From the NCBI RefSeq assembly GCF_017573465.1, contig NZ_JAGEPF010000005.1, positions 186,001-250,000 on the forward strand: 64,000 nucleotides of DNA, given 5' to 3'. Each line of letters opens with the position of its first letter. The stretch's first letter is position 1. Under the pieces are notes generated by a model. That model saw nothing but the letters and a program-made list of their open reading frames with translations, was not told the origin of the DNA and did not search any database. The position numbers and the translations under genes are program-made. Shown one piece after another: positions 1 through 8,077 of this stretch. The stretch comes from Actinomadura violacea (GTDB taxonomy: Bacteria > Actinomycetota > Actinomycetes > Streptosporangiales > Streptosporangiaceae).

Positions 1-1
1 C

Positions 2-2110
2 GAGGGCGGCCGGCTGGTGGAGACCGACTGGGACACCGCGATGGCGCGGGTGGTGGAGCGGTCCCGGGCGCTGCTGGACGCCAAGGGGCCGCTGTCGCAC
101 GGGTTCTTCACGTCCGGGCAGCTGATGACCGAGGAGTACTACACGCTCGCGGCCATCGGGAAGGGCGGGATCGGCACCCCGCACATGGACGGCAACACCC
201 GGCTGTGCACGGCGACCGCGGCGACGGCGTTCGGAGAGAGCTTCGGCTGCGACGGGCAGCCCGGCTCCTACACCGACATCGACCACTGCGACACCGTCTT
301 CCTGTTCGGGCACAACGTCGCCGAGACGCAGACGGTGCTGTGGGCCCGCGTGCTGGACCGGCTGGACGGCCCGAACCCGCCGCGGCTGGTGTGCGTCGAC
401 CCGCGCCGCACCAAGGTCGCCGAGCGCGCGACGGTGCACCTGCCGATCCGCAACGGCACCAACCTCGCGCTGATGAACGCGCTGGTCCACGAGCTGATCG
501 CCCGCGGGCACGTCGACGCCGGCTACGTCGGGGCGCACACCATCGGCTACGCGGGTCTGGAGGAGCTGACCCGGGACGCGACGCCGGAGTGGGCGGCGGA
601 GATCTGCGGCGTGCCGGCCGCCGACATCGTCCGCGCCGCGGAGATCTTCGGCACCGGCGAGCGGGTGGTGTCGACGGTCTCGATGGGCTTCTACCAGTCG
701 CACCAGGCCACGGCGGCGTCCTGCCAGGTGAACAACCTGCACCTGCTGCGCGGGATGCTGGGGCGCCCCGGCGCGGGGATTCTGCAGATGAACGGCCAGC
801 CGTCGGCGGAGAACAACCGGGAGGCCGGCTGCGGTCCCGCGCTGCCGGGCTTCCGCAACTGGGACAACCCCGAGCACGTGCGCGAGCTGGCCGAGCTGTG
901 GAACGTCGACCCGATCGTCATCCCGCACTGGTCGCCGCCGACCCACGCGAACGCCATGTTCCGCTACGCCGAGCAGGGCTCCATCGGCTTCCTGTGGATC
1001 GCCGGGACGAACCCGATGGTGTCGATGCCCGACACCGGCCGGATCCGCCGCATCCTGTCCGGCGACCAGTGCTTCGTGGTGGTCTCCGACGGCTACCGCA
1101 CCGAGACGACGGAGCTGGCCGACGTGGTGCTGCCCGCGGCGCTGTGGGCGGAGAAGACCGGCACCGCCACCAACGTGGACCGGACGGTGCACCTGTTCGA
1201 GAAGGCCGTCGAGCCGCCCGGCCAGGCCCGCAGCGACCTGGTGATCTGGCTGGACTACGCCCGCCGCCTCGGCCTGACCGACAAGGACGGGGCGCCGCTG
1301 CCGGCGTGGAACACCCCGGAGGAGGCGTTCGAGGCCTGGAAGCGCTGCACCGCAGGCCGTCCGGTGGACTACACCGGGCTCACCTACGGGATGCTGCACG
1401 ACCGCGGCGGCATGCAGTGGCCGTGCAACACCGGCGCGCCCGACGGCACCGAACGGCTCTACACCGACGGGCGCTTCCCCACCGCCTACGACGACTGCGA
1501 GACGTTCGGGCACCACCTCGCCACCGGCGCCACGGTGTCGGAGACCGAGTTCCGCGCGAGCCGTCCCGACGGGCGGGCCGTCCTCAAGACCGCGCCCTAC
1601 GAACCGGCCTACGAGCTGCCCGACGAGGAGTACCCGCTGCGGTTCACGACCGGCCGCACCGTCTACCACTGGCACACCCGCACCAAGACGCGGCGGGCCC
1701 CGCAGCTACAGGAGGCGGCGCCGTCGATGTGGGTGGAGATCTCCGAGCCGGACGCGGACCGCATCGGCGTCGCCGAGGGCGACATCGTCCGGGTGACGTC
1801 CCGCCGCGGCAGCATCGAGGCACCGGCGCGGATCTCCCGCATCCGCGAGGGGACGGTGTTCGCGCCCTGGCACTACGGCAACCCCGGCGACGAGGACCCC
1901 ACCGACCGAGACGCGGCCGGCCGGGACACGGCCGACACCGCCGCGAACGAGCTGACCATCAACGCCTGGGACCCGATCTCCAAGCAGCCGGAGTTCAAGG
2001 TCGCGGCGGTGTCGGTGGTGCGCGTCCGGGCGGGCGACGGCCCGGCGCCGGCGCCCACGACCACCGCGTCCGCGCCCGTCCACGGCACGTCCACCACGAA
2101 CCGGCGGTGA
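2..2110 (+). CDS. Molybdopterin oxidoreductase, 3' portion (NasC/FdhA type)
   Basis: The frame is open from the first base, so the gene starts outside the window and 702 C-terminal residues are present. The N-terminal 4Fe-4S binding region expected in this family is not visible because of the cut. The N-T-R-L-C segment at about residues 65-69 matches the place where Nas/Nap/Fdh-type enzymes carry the cysteine that binds the Mo-bis-MGD cofactor. The last 150 residues form the molybdopterin dinucleotide-binding domain (FTTGRTVYHWHTRTK, later WHYGNP). Closest in feel to cytoplasmic assimilatory nitrate reductase or formate dehydrogenase catalytic subunits; the substrate cannot be decided without the N-terminus. 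A small gene follows 5 bases after the stop, probably co-transcribed. Confidence 0.85.
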   Translation, partial: EGGRLVETDWDTAMARVVERSRALLDAKGPLSHGFFTSGQLMTEEYYTLAAIGKGGIGTPHMDGNTRLCTATAATAFGESFGCDGQPGSYTDIDHCDTVFLFGHNVAETQTVLWARVLDRLDGPNPPRLVCVDPRRTKVAERATVHLPIRNGTNLALMNALVHELIARGHVDAGYVGAHTIGYAGLEELTRDATPEWAAEICGVPAADIVRAAEIFGTGERVVSTVSMGFYQSHQATAASCQVNNLHLLRGMLGRPGAGILQMNGQPSAENNREAGCGPALPGFRNWDNPEHVRELAELWNVDPIVIPHWSPPTHANAMFRYAEQGSIGFLWIAGTNPMVSMPDTGRIRRILSGDQCFVVVSDGYRTETTELADVVLPAALWAEKTGTATNVDRTVHLFEKAVEPPGQARSDLVIWLDYARRLGLTDKDGAPLPAWNTPEEAFEAWKRCTAGRPVDYTGLTYGMLHDRGGMQWPCNTGAPDGTERLYTDGRFPTAYDDCETFGHHLATGATVSETEFRASRPDGRAVLKTAPYEPAYELPDEEYPLRFTTGRTVYHWHTRTKTRRAPQLQEAAPSMWVEISEPDADRIGVAEGDIVRVTSRRGSIEAPARISRIREGTVFAPWHYGNPGDEDPTDRDAAGRDTADTAANELTINAWDPISKQPEFKVAAVSVVRVRAGDGPAPAPTTTASAPVHGTSTTNRR

Positions 2111-2115
2111 CCGCG

Positions 2116-2574
2116 ATGCATCTGCCCACCTACCTCACGATGCTGGCGGCCGCGGAGCGGACGCTGGCCGCCTCGCACCTGCGGGTCGCCGGCGGGCACA
2201 CCGACGAGCCCGACGTGCGCTACACCTGCACCGGCTTCGCCGCGCAGAGCACCCGGAACGCCGACGCGCTCGACCCGATCGCCGAGCGGTACGCCGGCCG
2301 CCGGCAGGCCGAGCCGGACCGGCTGCACCCGCGCGGGCTCACGGCCGTCCGGCCCGGTCCCGTCGGGCTGCTGCGCGACCTCCAGGACCTCTACCAGCTC
2401 GCCGGCCTGGTCGAGATCACCTGGACGCTGGTCGGGCAGGCGGCGGCCGGCGCGCGCGACCGCGAGCTGATCGGCGTCGCCGGGGCGTCCGGACCGCGGA
2501 TCGGCGCGCAGCTCGCCTGGCTGCGGATGCGGATGAAGGCCGCCGCCCCGCAGACCCTCCTGGTCGCGCCGTGA
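2116..2574 (+). CDS. Uncharacterised small helical protein downstream of molybdoenzyme
   Basis: Encodes 152 residues from an ATG five bases after the molybdoenzyme stop. I do not recognise a named family. The sequence looks mostly alpha-helical and soluble (HLPTYLTMLAAAERTLAASH at the start, a helix-rich C-terminal half around LLRDLQDLYQLAGLVEITW), with no signal peptide or clear membrane span. Such proteins next to molybdoenzymes are often accessory or maturation partners, and the tight spacing suggests translation coupled to the oxidoreductase, but that role is inference. High GC at third positions and the lack of a competing frame support a real gene. Confidence 0.6.
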   Translation: MHLPTYLTMLAAAERTLAASHLRVAGGHTDEPDVRYTCTGFAAQSTRNADALDPIAERYAGRRQAEPDRLHPRGLTAVRPGPVGLLRDLQDLYQLAGLVEITWTLVGQAAAGARDRELIGVAGASGPRIGAQLAWLRMRMKAAAPQTLLVAP

Positions 2575-2580
2575 CCCGCC

Positions 2581-2652
2581 GGTGTCAGCTCGTGATGCGG
2601 TGTCAGCTCGAGATGCGGTGTCAGCTCGTGATGCGGGGTCAGCTCGCGATGA
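2581..2652. repeat. Four tandem 18-bp repeats over the 3' end of the DUF1345 gene
   Basis: Four head-to-tail 18-bp units (2581-2598, 2599-2616, 2617-2634, 2635-2652) share the core GTCAGCTCG followed by a variable base and GATG. The last unit contains the stop codon and final codons of the minus-strand DUF1345 gene; the other three lie just beyond the stop. They look like serial duplication of the gene's own 3' end, presumably by slippage. Confidence 0.9.
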
Positions 2653-3271
2653 TGCCCGCGACGAGGTTGATGGTCGCGGCGAGGATGACCGTCCCGTAGA
2701 GGTACGACAGCAGCGTGTGGCGCAGCACCACGGCGCGGATCGCCGTGCTCGACACGTCGGTGTCCGACACCTGGTACGTCATCCCGAGGTTGTAGCTGAA
2801 GTAGAGGAAGTCCCGGTACGACGGCTGCTCCTCGCTGTTGAAGTCGATCCCGCCGGCGGGCTCGCCGTAGTAGAGGTGCGCGTAGCGGACGGCGTACATC
2901 AGGTGCAGCATCCCCCAGCTCATGAAGACGCTGAACAGGCCGACCGCCGCGGCCGCGCTCCGGGTGCCGGAGCTCCCCACGGCGAGCAGCACCGCGACGC
3001 CGACCAGGCTCCCGGCCGCCGCTGTCACGATGACCGACTCGGCGACCAGCGGGCGGAAGCCCTCGCGGCGCGCGTGCCGCCGGGTGTCCCCGGCCGTCAT
3101 CGGCCAGACCGCGACGACCCCGGTCAGGACGAACACGGCGGTCGCCGCCGCGATCCCCGACAGCAGCCCCACCGGGACGTTCGCGAGGACGCACACCAGC
3201 ACGCAGACCACGGCCCCGGCGGCGACGGAGACCGCACGCTGGGCGGGTATGGACGGCGGCGGCACCGGCAT
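2639..3271 (-). CDS. DUF1345 family membrane protein
   Basis: 210 residues with about five hydrophobic spans: two near the N-terminus (around 15-55), one near 75-100, one near 105-130 and one at the C-terminus (180-208). The central motif with [10 protein letters not shown] and later [21 protein letters not shown] is characteristic of the DUF1345 family, predicted integral membrane proteins of unknown function. The ATG start is followed by a proline-rich stretch; no better start is evident. The minus-strand DUF2945 gene lies 22 bases upstream, so the two may share a transcript. The 3' end runs into the tandem 18-bp repeat. Confidence 0.85.
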   Translation of the reverse strand: MPVPPPSIPAQRAVSVAAGAVVCVLVCVLANVPVGLLSGIAAATAVFVLTGVVAVWPMTAGDTRRHARREGFRPLVAESVIVTAAAGSLVGVAVLLAVGSSGTRSAAAAVGLFSVFMSWGMLHLMYAVRYAHLYYGEPAGGIDFNSEEQPSYRDFLYFSYNLGMTYQVSDTDVSSTAIRAVVLRHTLLSYLYGTVILAATINLVAGIIAS

Positions 3272-3293
3272 CGGCGCGTCCCTCCCCGAGCGC

Positions 3294-3503
3294 CTACAGC
3301 TTCGTCAGAGCCGGGCCCTTGTGCATGGCCACGTGGTCGGTCTTGTCGCTCTTGATCTCGTACTGGGGGTCGTCCTCGCTGCACCGGCGCATGTGGCCCT
3401 TGTACTCCACGTCGTGCGTGTGCTTCCTGATGATGACGCCCTCGACGTACCCGGCCTCGGAGTTCCACCTGACGTGGTCCCCGACGGAGAACTGCTCGGC
3501 CAT
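3294..3503 (-). CDS. DUF2945 / HVA1 Tudor-like small protein
   Basis: 69-residue protein starting [13 protein letters not shown]. The pattern [16 protein letters not shown], then [11 protein letters not shown], and the C-terminal [16 protein letters not shown] is typical of the small DUF2945 (hypervirulence-associated Tudor domain, HVA1) proteins, beta-barrel domains of unknown molecular role widespread in bacteria. The ATG at 3503 is preferred over longer in-frame starts because the family begins right at this point and a GGGAGG-like ribosome site lies upstream. Confidence 0.85.
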   Translation of the reverse strand: MAEQFSVGDHVRWNSEAGYVEGVIIRKHTHDVEYKGHMRRCSEDDPQYEIKSDKTDHVAMHKGPALTKL

Positions 3504-3764
3504 GCCCCCGTGCCCTCCCGCGTCTCGTCCCGCCGGCACCCCTCGTCCCGCGGCGCTGATCGACCGGAGGAGGATACCCACGGACCCGCGGCCCTCACCT
3601 GGCGCGCCGTCCGTGTCGGCCGCACCAAGGGCCGCTGTCGCCACGGACAAAACTGCCCCCGTCCAGCCCCCGGACCGGTTTCACCGGCTCAGGGCCGGGG
3701 GTAGACCGGCGCTGACGATGATCGGGTGCGCGGCACCCGGGGGCGGGAACGGCGGGGGGACGCG

Positions 3765-4811
3765 ATGCCGCAGCAGGGACAGCCGCAGGACGTGCTGGCG
3801 CCGCCCGCGACGGCCGCGATCTTCCTGGTCGTGACGGTCCGCCCGGGCGGCGAGGACACGGTGCGCGGGCTGCTGCCCGACATCGCCGGGCTGACGCGCG
3901 CCGTGGGCTTCCGCTCCCCCGAGGACGGCCTCAGCTGCGTGACCGGCATCGGCGCGCACCTGTGGGACCGGCTCTACGGCCCGCCGCGCCCGGCCGGCCT
4001 GCACCCGTTCCGGACGCTGACCGGCGCCGCGCACACCGCGGTGTCGACGCCCGGCGACCTGCTGTTCCACCTGCGGGCCCGCCGCCCCGACCTGTGCTTC
4101 GAGCTGGCGCGCCGGCTCATGTCCCGGCTCGCCGGGCACGCCGACGTCGCCGACGAGGTGCACGGCTTCCGGTACTTCGACGAGCGGGACCTGCTCGGCT
4201 TCGTCGACGGCACCGAGAGCCCGTCCGGACCGGACGGCGTCGTCGCCGTGACCATCGGCGACGACGACCCCGCCTTCACCGGCGGTAGCTACGTCGTCGT
4301 GCAGAAGTACGTCCACGACATGCGCGGCTGGAACGCGCTGCCGGTCGAGGCTCAGGAGCTGGCGATGGGCCGCGAGAAGCTCAGCGACATCGAGCTGCCC
4401 GACGCGGCGAAGCCGTCGAACTCGCACGTCGCGCTCAACACGATCGTCGACCCGGACGGGACCCAGCACCAGATCGTGCGGGACAACATGCCGTTCGGTT
4501 CGATCGGCGCCGACGAGTTCGGCACCTACTTCATCGGCTACGTCGGCCGCGTCGACGTCATCGAGAAGATGCTCGAGAACATGTTCATCGGCGACCCGCC
4601 GGGCAACCACGACCGCATCCTGGACTTCTCGACGGCGGTCACCGGCGGCCTGTTCTTCGTGCCGACCGCCGACTTCCTCGACGACCCGTCGCCCCGCCTC
4701 GCCCTCGCGTCCGCCACGACCGCCGCGGAGCCGGAGCCGGAGCCGGGCGGGGGCCCGGCCGCGGACGGCTCGCTCGGCATCGGCAGCCTGAGAAGGAACG
4801 GCACATCATGA
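3765..4811 (+). CDS. DyP-type peroxidase with encapsulin cargo-loading peptide
   Basis: 348-residue haem peroxidase of the dye-decolourising family. The signature GFVDGTESPSG (the GXXDG motif with the distal aspartate) and the conserved NSHVALN segment that supplies the proximal haem histidine are both present; the C-terminal half (MPFGSIGADEFGTYFIGYV) is also typical. After the catalytic domain comes an acidic, proline/glycine linker (AEPEPEPGGGP) and a tail reading DGSLGIGSLRR, the canonical targeting peptide that docks cargo inside family 1 encapsulins. The start at 3765 follows a GGGGGGA ribosome site; an upstream in-frame ATG is unlikely. The stop overlaps the encapsulin ATG (ATGA), so cargo and shell are translationally coupled. 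Confidence 0.95.
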   Translation: MPQQGQPQDVLAPPATAAIFLVVTVRPGGEDTVRGLLPDIAGLTRAVGFRSPEDGLSCVTGIGAHLWDRLYGPPRPAGLHPFRTLTGAAHTAVSTPGDLLFHLRARRPDLCFELARRLMSRLAGHADVADEVHGFRYFDERDLLGFVDGTESPSGPDGVVAVTIGDDDPAFTGGSYVVVQKYVHDMRGWNALPVEAQELAMGREKLSDIELPDAAKPSNSHVALNTIVDPDGTQHQIVRDNMPFGSIGADEFGTYFIGYVGRVDVIEKMLENMFIGDPPGNHDRILDFSTAVTGGLFFVPTADFLDDPSPRLALASATTAAEPEPEPGGGPAADGSLGIGSLRRNGTS

Positions 4812-5608
4812 ACAACCTGCACCGCGAACTCGCCCCGATGTCGGACGCGGCCTGGACCGACCTCGAGGCCGAGGTGCGCCGCACCTTCACCCGCCACCTC
4901 GCGGGCCGCCGCGTGGTGGACCTCGTCGGCCCCGCGGGGCCGGCGCTGTCCGCGGTCGGCACCGGGCACGTCGAGCCGCTGGCCCCGCCCGCCGAGGGGG
5001 TGCTGGTCCACCGGCGGCGGTCCCAGCCGGTCATCGAGCTGCGGGTCCCCTTCGAGGTCGCCAGGCAGGACGTGGACGACGTCGAGCGCGGCGCGCTCGA
5101 CCCGGACTGGCAGCCCGCGAAGGACGCCGCGAAGAAGATCGCGTTCGCCGAGGACCATGCCGTCTTCCACGGCTCGGACCCGGCCGGGATCACCGGCATC
5201 GCGCCCGGCAGCTCCAACCCGGCGCTGCCGCTGCCGGCCGACGCGCGGGAGGTGCCCGACGCGGTCGCGAAGGCGCTGAGCGCGCTGCGGCTGGCCGGCG
5301 TCGGCGGGCCGTACAGCCTGCTGCTGTCGGCGGACGCCTACACGGCCGTCTCGGAGACCACCGACCACGGCTACCCCGTCCGCCACCACCTCGCGCGGCT
5401 GCTGGGCGACGGCGAGATCATCTGGGCGCCGGCGCTCGACGGGGCGCTGCTGCTGTCCACCCGCGGCGGCGACTACGAGCTGCACCTCGGGCAGGACCTC
5501 TCGATCGGGTACCTGTCGCACGACGCCGAGCACGTCCGGCTGTACCTCCAGGAGACGCTCACCTTCCTGGCGGTCACGTCCGAGTCCAGCGTCCCGCTGA
5601 CCGCGTAG
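4808..5608 (+). CDS. Family 1 encapsulin nanocompartment shell protein
   Basis: 266 residues with the HK97-fold encapsulin pattern: N-terminal MNNLHRELAPMSDAAW, a central FEVARQDVDDVERGALDPDW segment, and the C-terminal LGQDLSIGYLSHDAEHVRLYLQETLTF region, ending in a short tail. Subunits of this size normally assemble into a roughly 24-nm, 60-subunit icosahedral shell in the cytoplasm. The neighbouring DyP peroxidase carries the matching targeting tail, so this is a self-contained peroxidase nanocompartment operon, expected to act in oxidative stress or aromatic oxidation (family knowledge; physiological substrate unknown). Confidence 0.96.
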   Translation: MNNLHRELAPMSDAAWTDLEAEVRRTFTRHLAGRRVVDLVGPAGPALSAVGTGHVEPLAPPAEGVLVHRRRSQPVIELRVPFEVARQDVDDVERGALDPDWQPAKDAAKKIAFAEDHAVFHGSDPAGITGIAPGSSNPALPLPADAREVPDAVAKALSALRLAGVGGPYSLLLSADAYTAVSETTDHGYPVRHHLARLLGDGEIIWAPALDGALLLSTRGGDYELHLGQDLSIGYLSHDAEHVRLYLQETLTFLAVTSESSVPLTA

Positions 5609-5622
5609 CCCGCGCCGCCGGT

Positions 5623-6057
5623 TCAGCCGCTCAGCGCGGCGTTCCCGGCGCCCAAGGCCAGGCGCATCGGCTCGGGGACCGGCACCGTCCGGCGCGGGTC
5701 GGCGGCGTCCACGCAGACGAGGGTGAGGGCGGCGGTGCAGGCGCGGTCGCCGTCCTCGGTGACGAAGTCGCCGCGCACCGCGAACGAGGTGCGTCCGAGC
5801 CGCTCGGCGAACAGCCGGCACTCCACGACGTCGAACAGGGTGATGGTCCGCTCGTACTCGGCGGTGGAGGCGCGCGTCACCACCGCGACCCCGAGCCGCG
5901 CGGGCAGCTCGTCGAACCGCAGGCCCCGCAGGTACCACCATTCGGTGTGCGTCCGCTCCATCCACCGCTGGTAGTTGGCGTAGTAGACGATCCCCGCGGG
6001 ATCGCAGTCGCCGTAGGACAGGCGGAAACTCACGGCGTGCAGCGGCTCGGCCGACAC
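5623..6057 (-). CDS. Acyl-CoA thioesterase, 4HBT hot-dog family
   Basis: 144 residues, typical for single hot-dog domain thioesterases. The motif FRLSYGDCDPAGIVYYANYQRWMERT holds the DPAGIVYYANY signature with the catalytic aspartate of the 4-hydroxybenzoyl-CoA thioesterase/YbgC class. The GTG start at 6057 is chosen because GAGGGAG lies five bases upstream; an ATG 27 codons further out would add a nonconserved extension and approach the divergent gene. It converges with the encapsulin gene, 14 bases away. The acyl-CoA substrate is not predictable. Confidence 0.85.
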   Translation of the reverse strand: MSAEPLHAVSFRLSYGDCDPAGIVYYANYQRWMERTHTEWWYLRGLRFDELPARLGVAVVTRASTAEYERTITLFDVVECRLFAERLGRTSFAVRGDFVTEDGDRACTAALTLVCVDAADPRRTVPVPEPMRLALGAGNAALSG

Positions 6058-6160
6058 ATGCGCTCCCTCGGTGGTCGGTGCTGGGGCTTGAGATCCTAGG
6101 GCGCGCCAATGATCATCTCGCGTCCACTCCCACGTCACCGGCCGCGTCGATCATGACGGC

Positions 6161-7735
6161 ATGACACGCCCCCTGCTCGCCGCGGCGCTCTGCGCGGCGG
6201 CCGTGACCGCGCTCGCCGCCCCGGCCGCGGCCTCCGCCCGCAGCGCCGCCCTCCCCCTCGGTCCCTCCTCGCTGCACGAGCAGCGCGACACGCGCCCCTT
6301 CGCGCCGGGCGTCACCCTCACCACGATCGTCCGCGGCGAGAAGTCGGCCGCCGACGTCTGGACGCTGCACGTCCGGCTGGCCGTGCCCGGCAACCCCTCC
6401 GCGGTGATCGCGCCGAAGGCGACCGCCGAGGACGCCGCGCGCCGGCTGGAGGCCGCCGGCTTCCAGCCGCGCGTCGAAGCCGTGGACGGCCCGCGCTTCG
6501 CGGACGTGCGCGCGGGCCGGGTCGGTTACGTCGTCCGGATCGGCCGGTACGCGACGGAGGCCGACGCCAAGAAGGACCTCCCGGCCCTCAACGCCGCCGG
6601 GTTCTCGGCGGGCACGTCCTACACGGCGCAGGACGGGACGGCGGCGACCGGCCCGTGGCGCCTGCACGTGATCACCGTCGACCCGCGCCGGTTCGGCGGC
6701 CGCGTGGTGTCCTCCGTCGGCGGCACGCTGACCGCCACGGACAAGGTGTCGGACCTGGTGCGCTCCAGCGGCGCCGTCGCCGGCGTCAACGGCACCTACT
6801 TCACCGCCGGCGGCAAGGGCGGCTCGGCGGGCCTGCACGTGCTGAACGGCGAGCTGACCAGCGAGGCGAACGACGGACGCACCGCGCTGATCCTGCCGCA
6901 GAACGGTCGCGGCGCGCGGTTCGCGCAGCTCAGCACCGTGCTGCGCGTCCGGGCGCAGGACCGTGCCGGCCGCGAGCTCGACGGCGTCAACCGGCTGCCC
7001 GGGCTGGTCGACAACTGCGGCGGCGTCGGTGGCGACCAGCCGACCGAACGCCCGCAGCACGACGTGACCTGCACCGACCCCGACGAGCTGGTCGCCTTCA
7101 CCCCCGTCTACGGGGCGTCGAGCCCGGCCGGCGACGGCGCCGAGGCCGTGCTGGACGCGTCCGGGCGCGTGACGGAGCTGCGGCCGACGCGCGGCACCGC
7201 CATCCCGGCCGGAGGCCGCACCGTCCAGGCGATCGGGACGGCCGTCGACTGGCTGCGCGGCCACGCCCGCCCCGGCACGAGGCTCGCGATCTCCGAGCAG
7301 GTGCTCGACCACGGGCGCCCCGTCCGCCTCGACGCCCGGACGTCGATCCTCGGTGCGGGCCCGCAGCTCGTCCGCGACGGCCGCGCCTGGGTCGACGCCT
7401 ACGCCGACGGCCTCGTCCACACCGGCGACGACCAGTCGTTCTACTACAACTGGGTGCTGCGCCGTAACCCGCGCACCATGGTCGGCGTCGACCGGCGCGG
7501 GCGGCTGCTGATGGTCGCGGCGGACGGCCGCGCGCCCGGCTACGCCGAGGGCCTGTCCATCGAGGAGGCCGCGAAGGTCATGCGGTCGCTCGGCGCGGTG
7601 GAGGCCATGAACTTCGACGGCGGCGGATCCACCACGATGGCGACGGCGGGCGGCGCGCTCGTCAACCGCCCGTCCGACGGCACGGGCGAGCGCAGTGTCG
7701 GGGACGGGATCCTGCTGCTGCCCGGCCGCCGCTGA
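6161..7735 (+). CDS. Secreted phosphodiester glycosidase (NAGPA domain) with SPOR-like domain
   Basis: 524 residues. A hydrophobic N-terminus (MTRPLLAAALCAAAVTALAA, cut likely near AAAS) is a signal peptide. Residues about 75-150 resemble a SPOR peptidoglycan-binding repeat (ATAEDAARRLEAAGFQPRV and GYVVRIGRYATEADAKK). The C-terminal part is a NAGPA domain: GVNGTYF around residue 205, MVGVDRRGRLLMV, and MNFDGGGSTTM near the end, matching the family related to human N-acetylglucosamine-1-phosphodiester alpha-N-acetylglucosaminidase. Likely an exported enzyme acting on glycosyl phosphodiesters in the cell wall; the exact glycan is not known. A strong hairpin follows the stop. Confidence 0.88.
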   Translation: MTRPLLAAALCAAAVTALAAPAAASARSAALPLGPSSLHEQRDTRPFAPGVTLTTIVRGEKSAADVWTLHVRLAVPGNPSAVIAPKATAEDAARRLEAAGFQPRVEAVDGPRFADVRAGRVGYVVRIGRYATEADAKKDLPALNAAGFSAGTSYTAQDGTAATGPWRLHVITVDPRRFGGRVVSSVGGTLTATDKVSDLVRSSGAVAGVNGTYFTAGGKGGSAGLHVLNGELTSEANDGRTALILPQNGRGARFAQLSTVLRVRAQDRAGRELDGVNRLPGLVDNCGGVGGDQPTERPQHDVTCTDPDELVAFTPVYGASSPAGDGAEAVLDASGRVTELRPTRGTAIPAGGRTVQAIGTAVDWLRGHARPGTRLAISEQVLDHGRPVRLDARTSILGAGPQLVRDGRAWVDAYADGLVHTGDDQSFYYNWVLRRNPRTMVGVDRRGRLLMVAADGRAPGYAEGLSIEEAAKVMRSLGAVEAMNFDGGGSTTMATAGGALVNRPSDGTGERSVGDGILLLPGRR

Positions 7736-7758
7736 CCGCCCGTTCGCCTGCCGGAACC

Positions 7759-7796
7759 GGCCCCTCCGCCGCCCCTGACCGGGCGGCGGAGGGGCC
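7759..7796 (+). terminator. Intrinsic terminator-like hairpin after the NAGPA gene
   Basis: A perfect 16-bp stem (7759-7774 pairing with 7781-7796, loop CTGACC) lies 24 bases after the stop of the phosphodiester glycosidase gene. Only three T residues follow, as is common in high-GC actinobacteria. In the rest of 7797-8077 I see no gene; 7870-7980 is less GC-rich and probably holds the promoter of the acyl-CoA dehydrogenase. Confidence 0.8.
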
Positions 7797-8077
7797 GCCG
7801 CTTTCCCGGGCGGCACGGCGGCCTTTCCGTTTCCCGGCGGCCCGTTCACGGAAGGCCGGTTCCGGCCGCCGGGGTTTGCATGGCCACATGCGGTAACCCT
7901 CATGTTCCTTGCGTCCCGTGGCCACTCGATTAACGATGACGTGGACCGCGTGGAGGAGGGCGAATCGAGCGGCGAATAATGGTCCGCCGCAACGCGCGAA
8001 AACAGGGCGGCCGCATGCACCTGACCGCCGGAGGACGACTTCCAGCATCCGCAGATCGACCAATGAGGGCCGACGCC

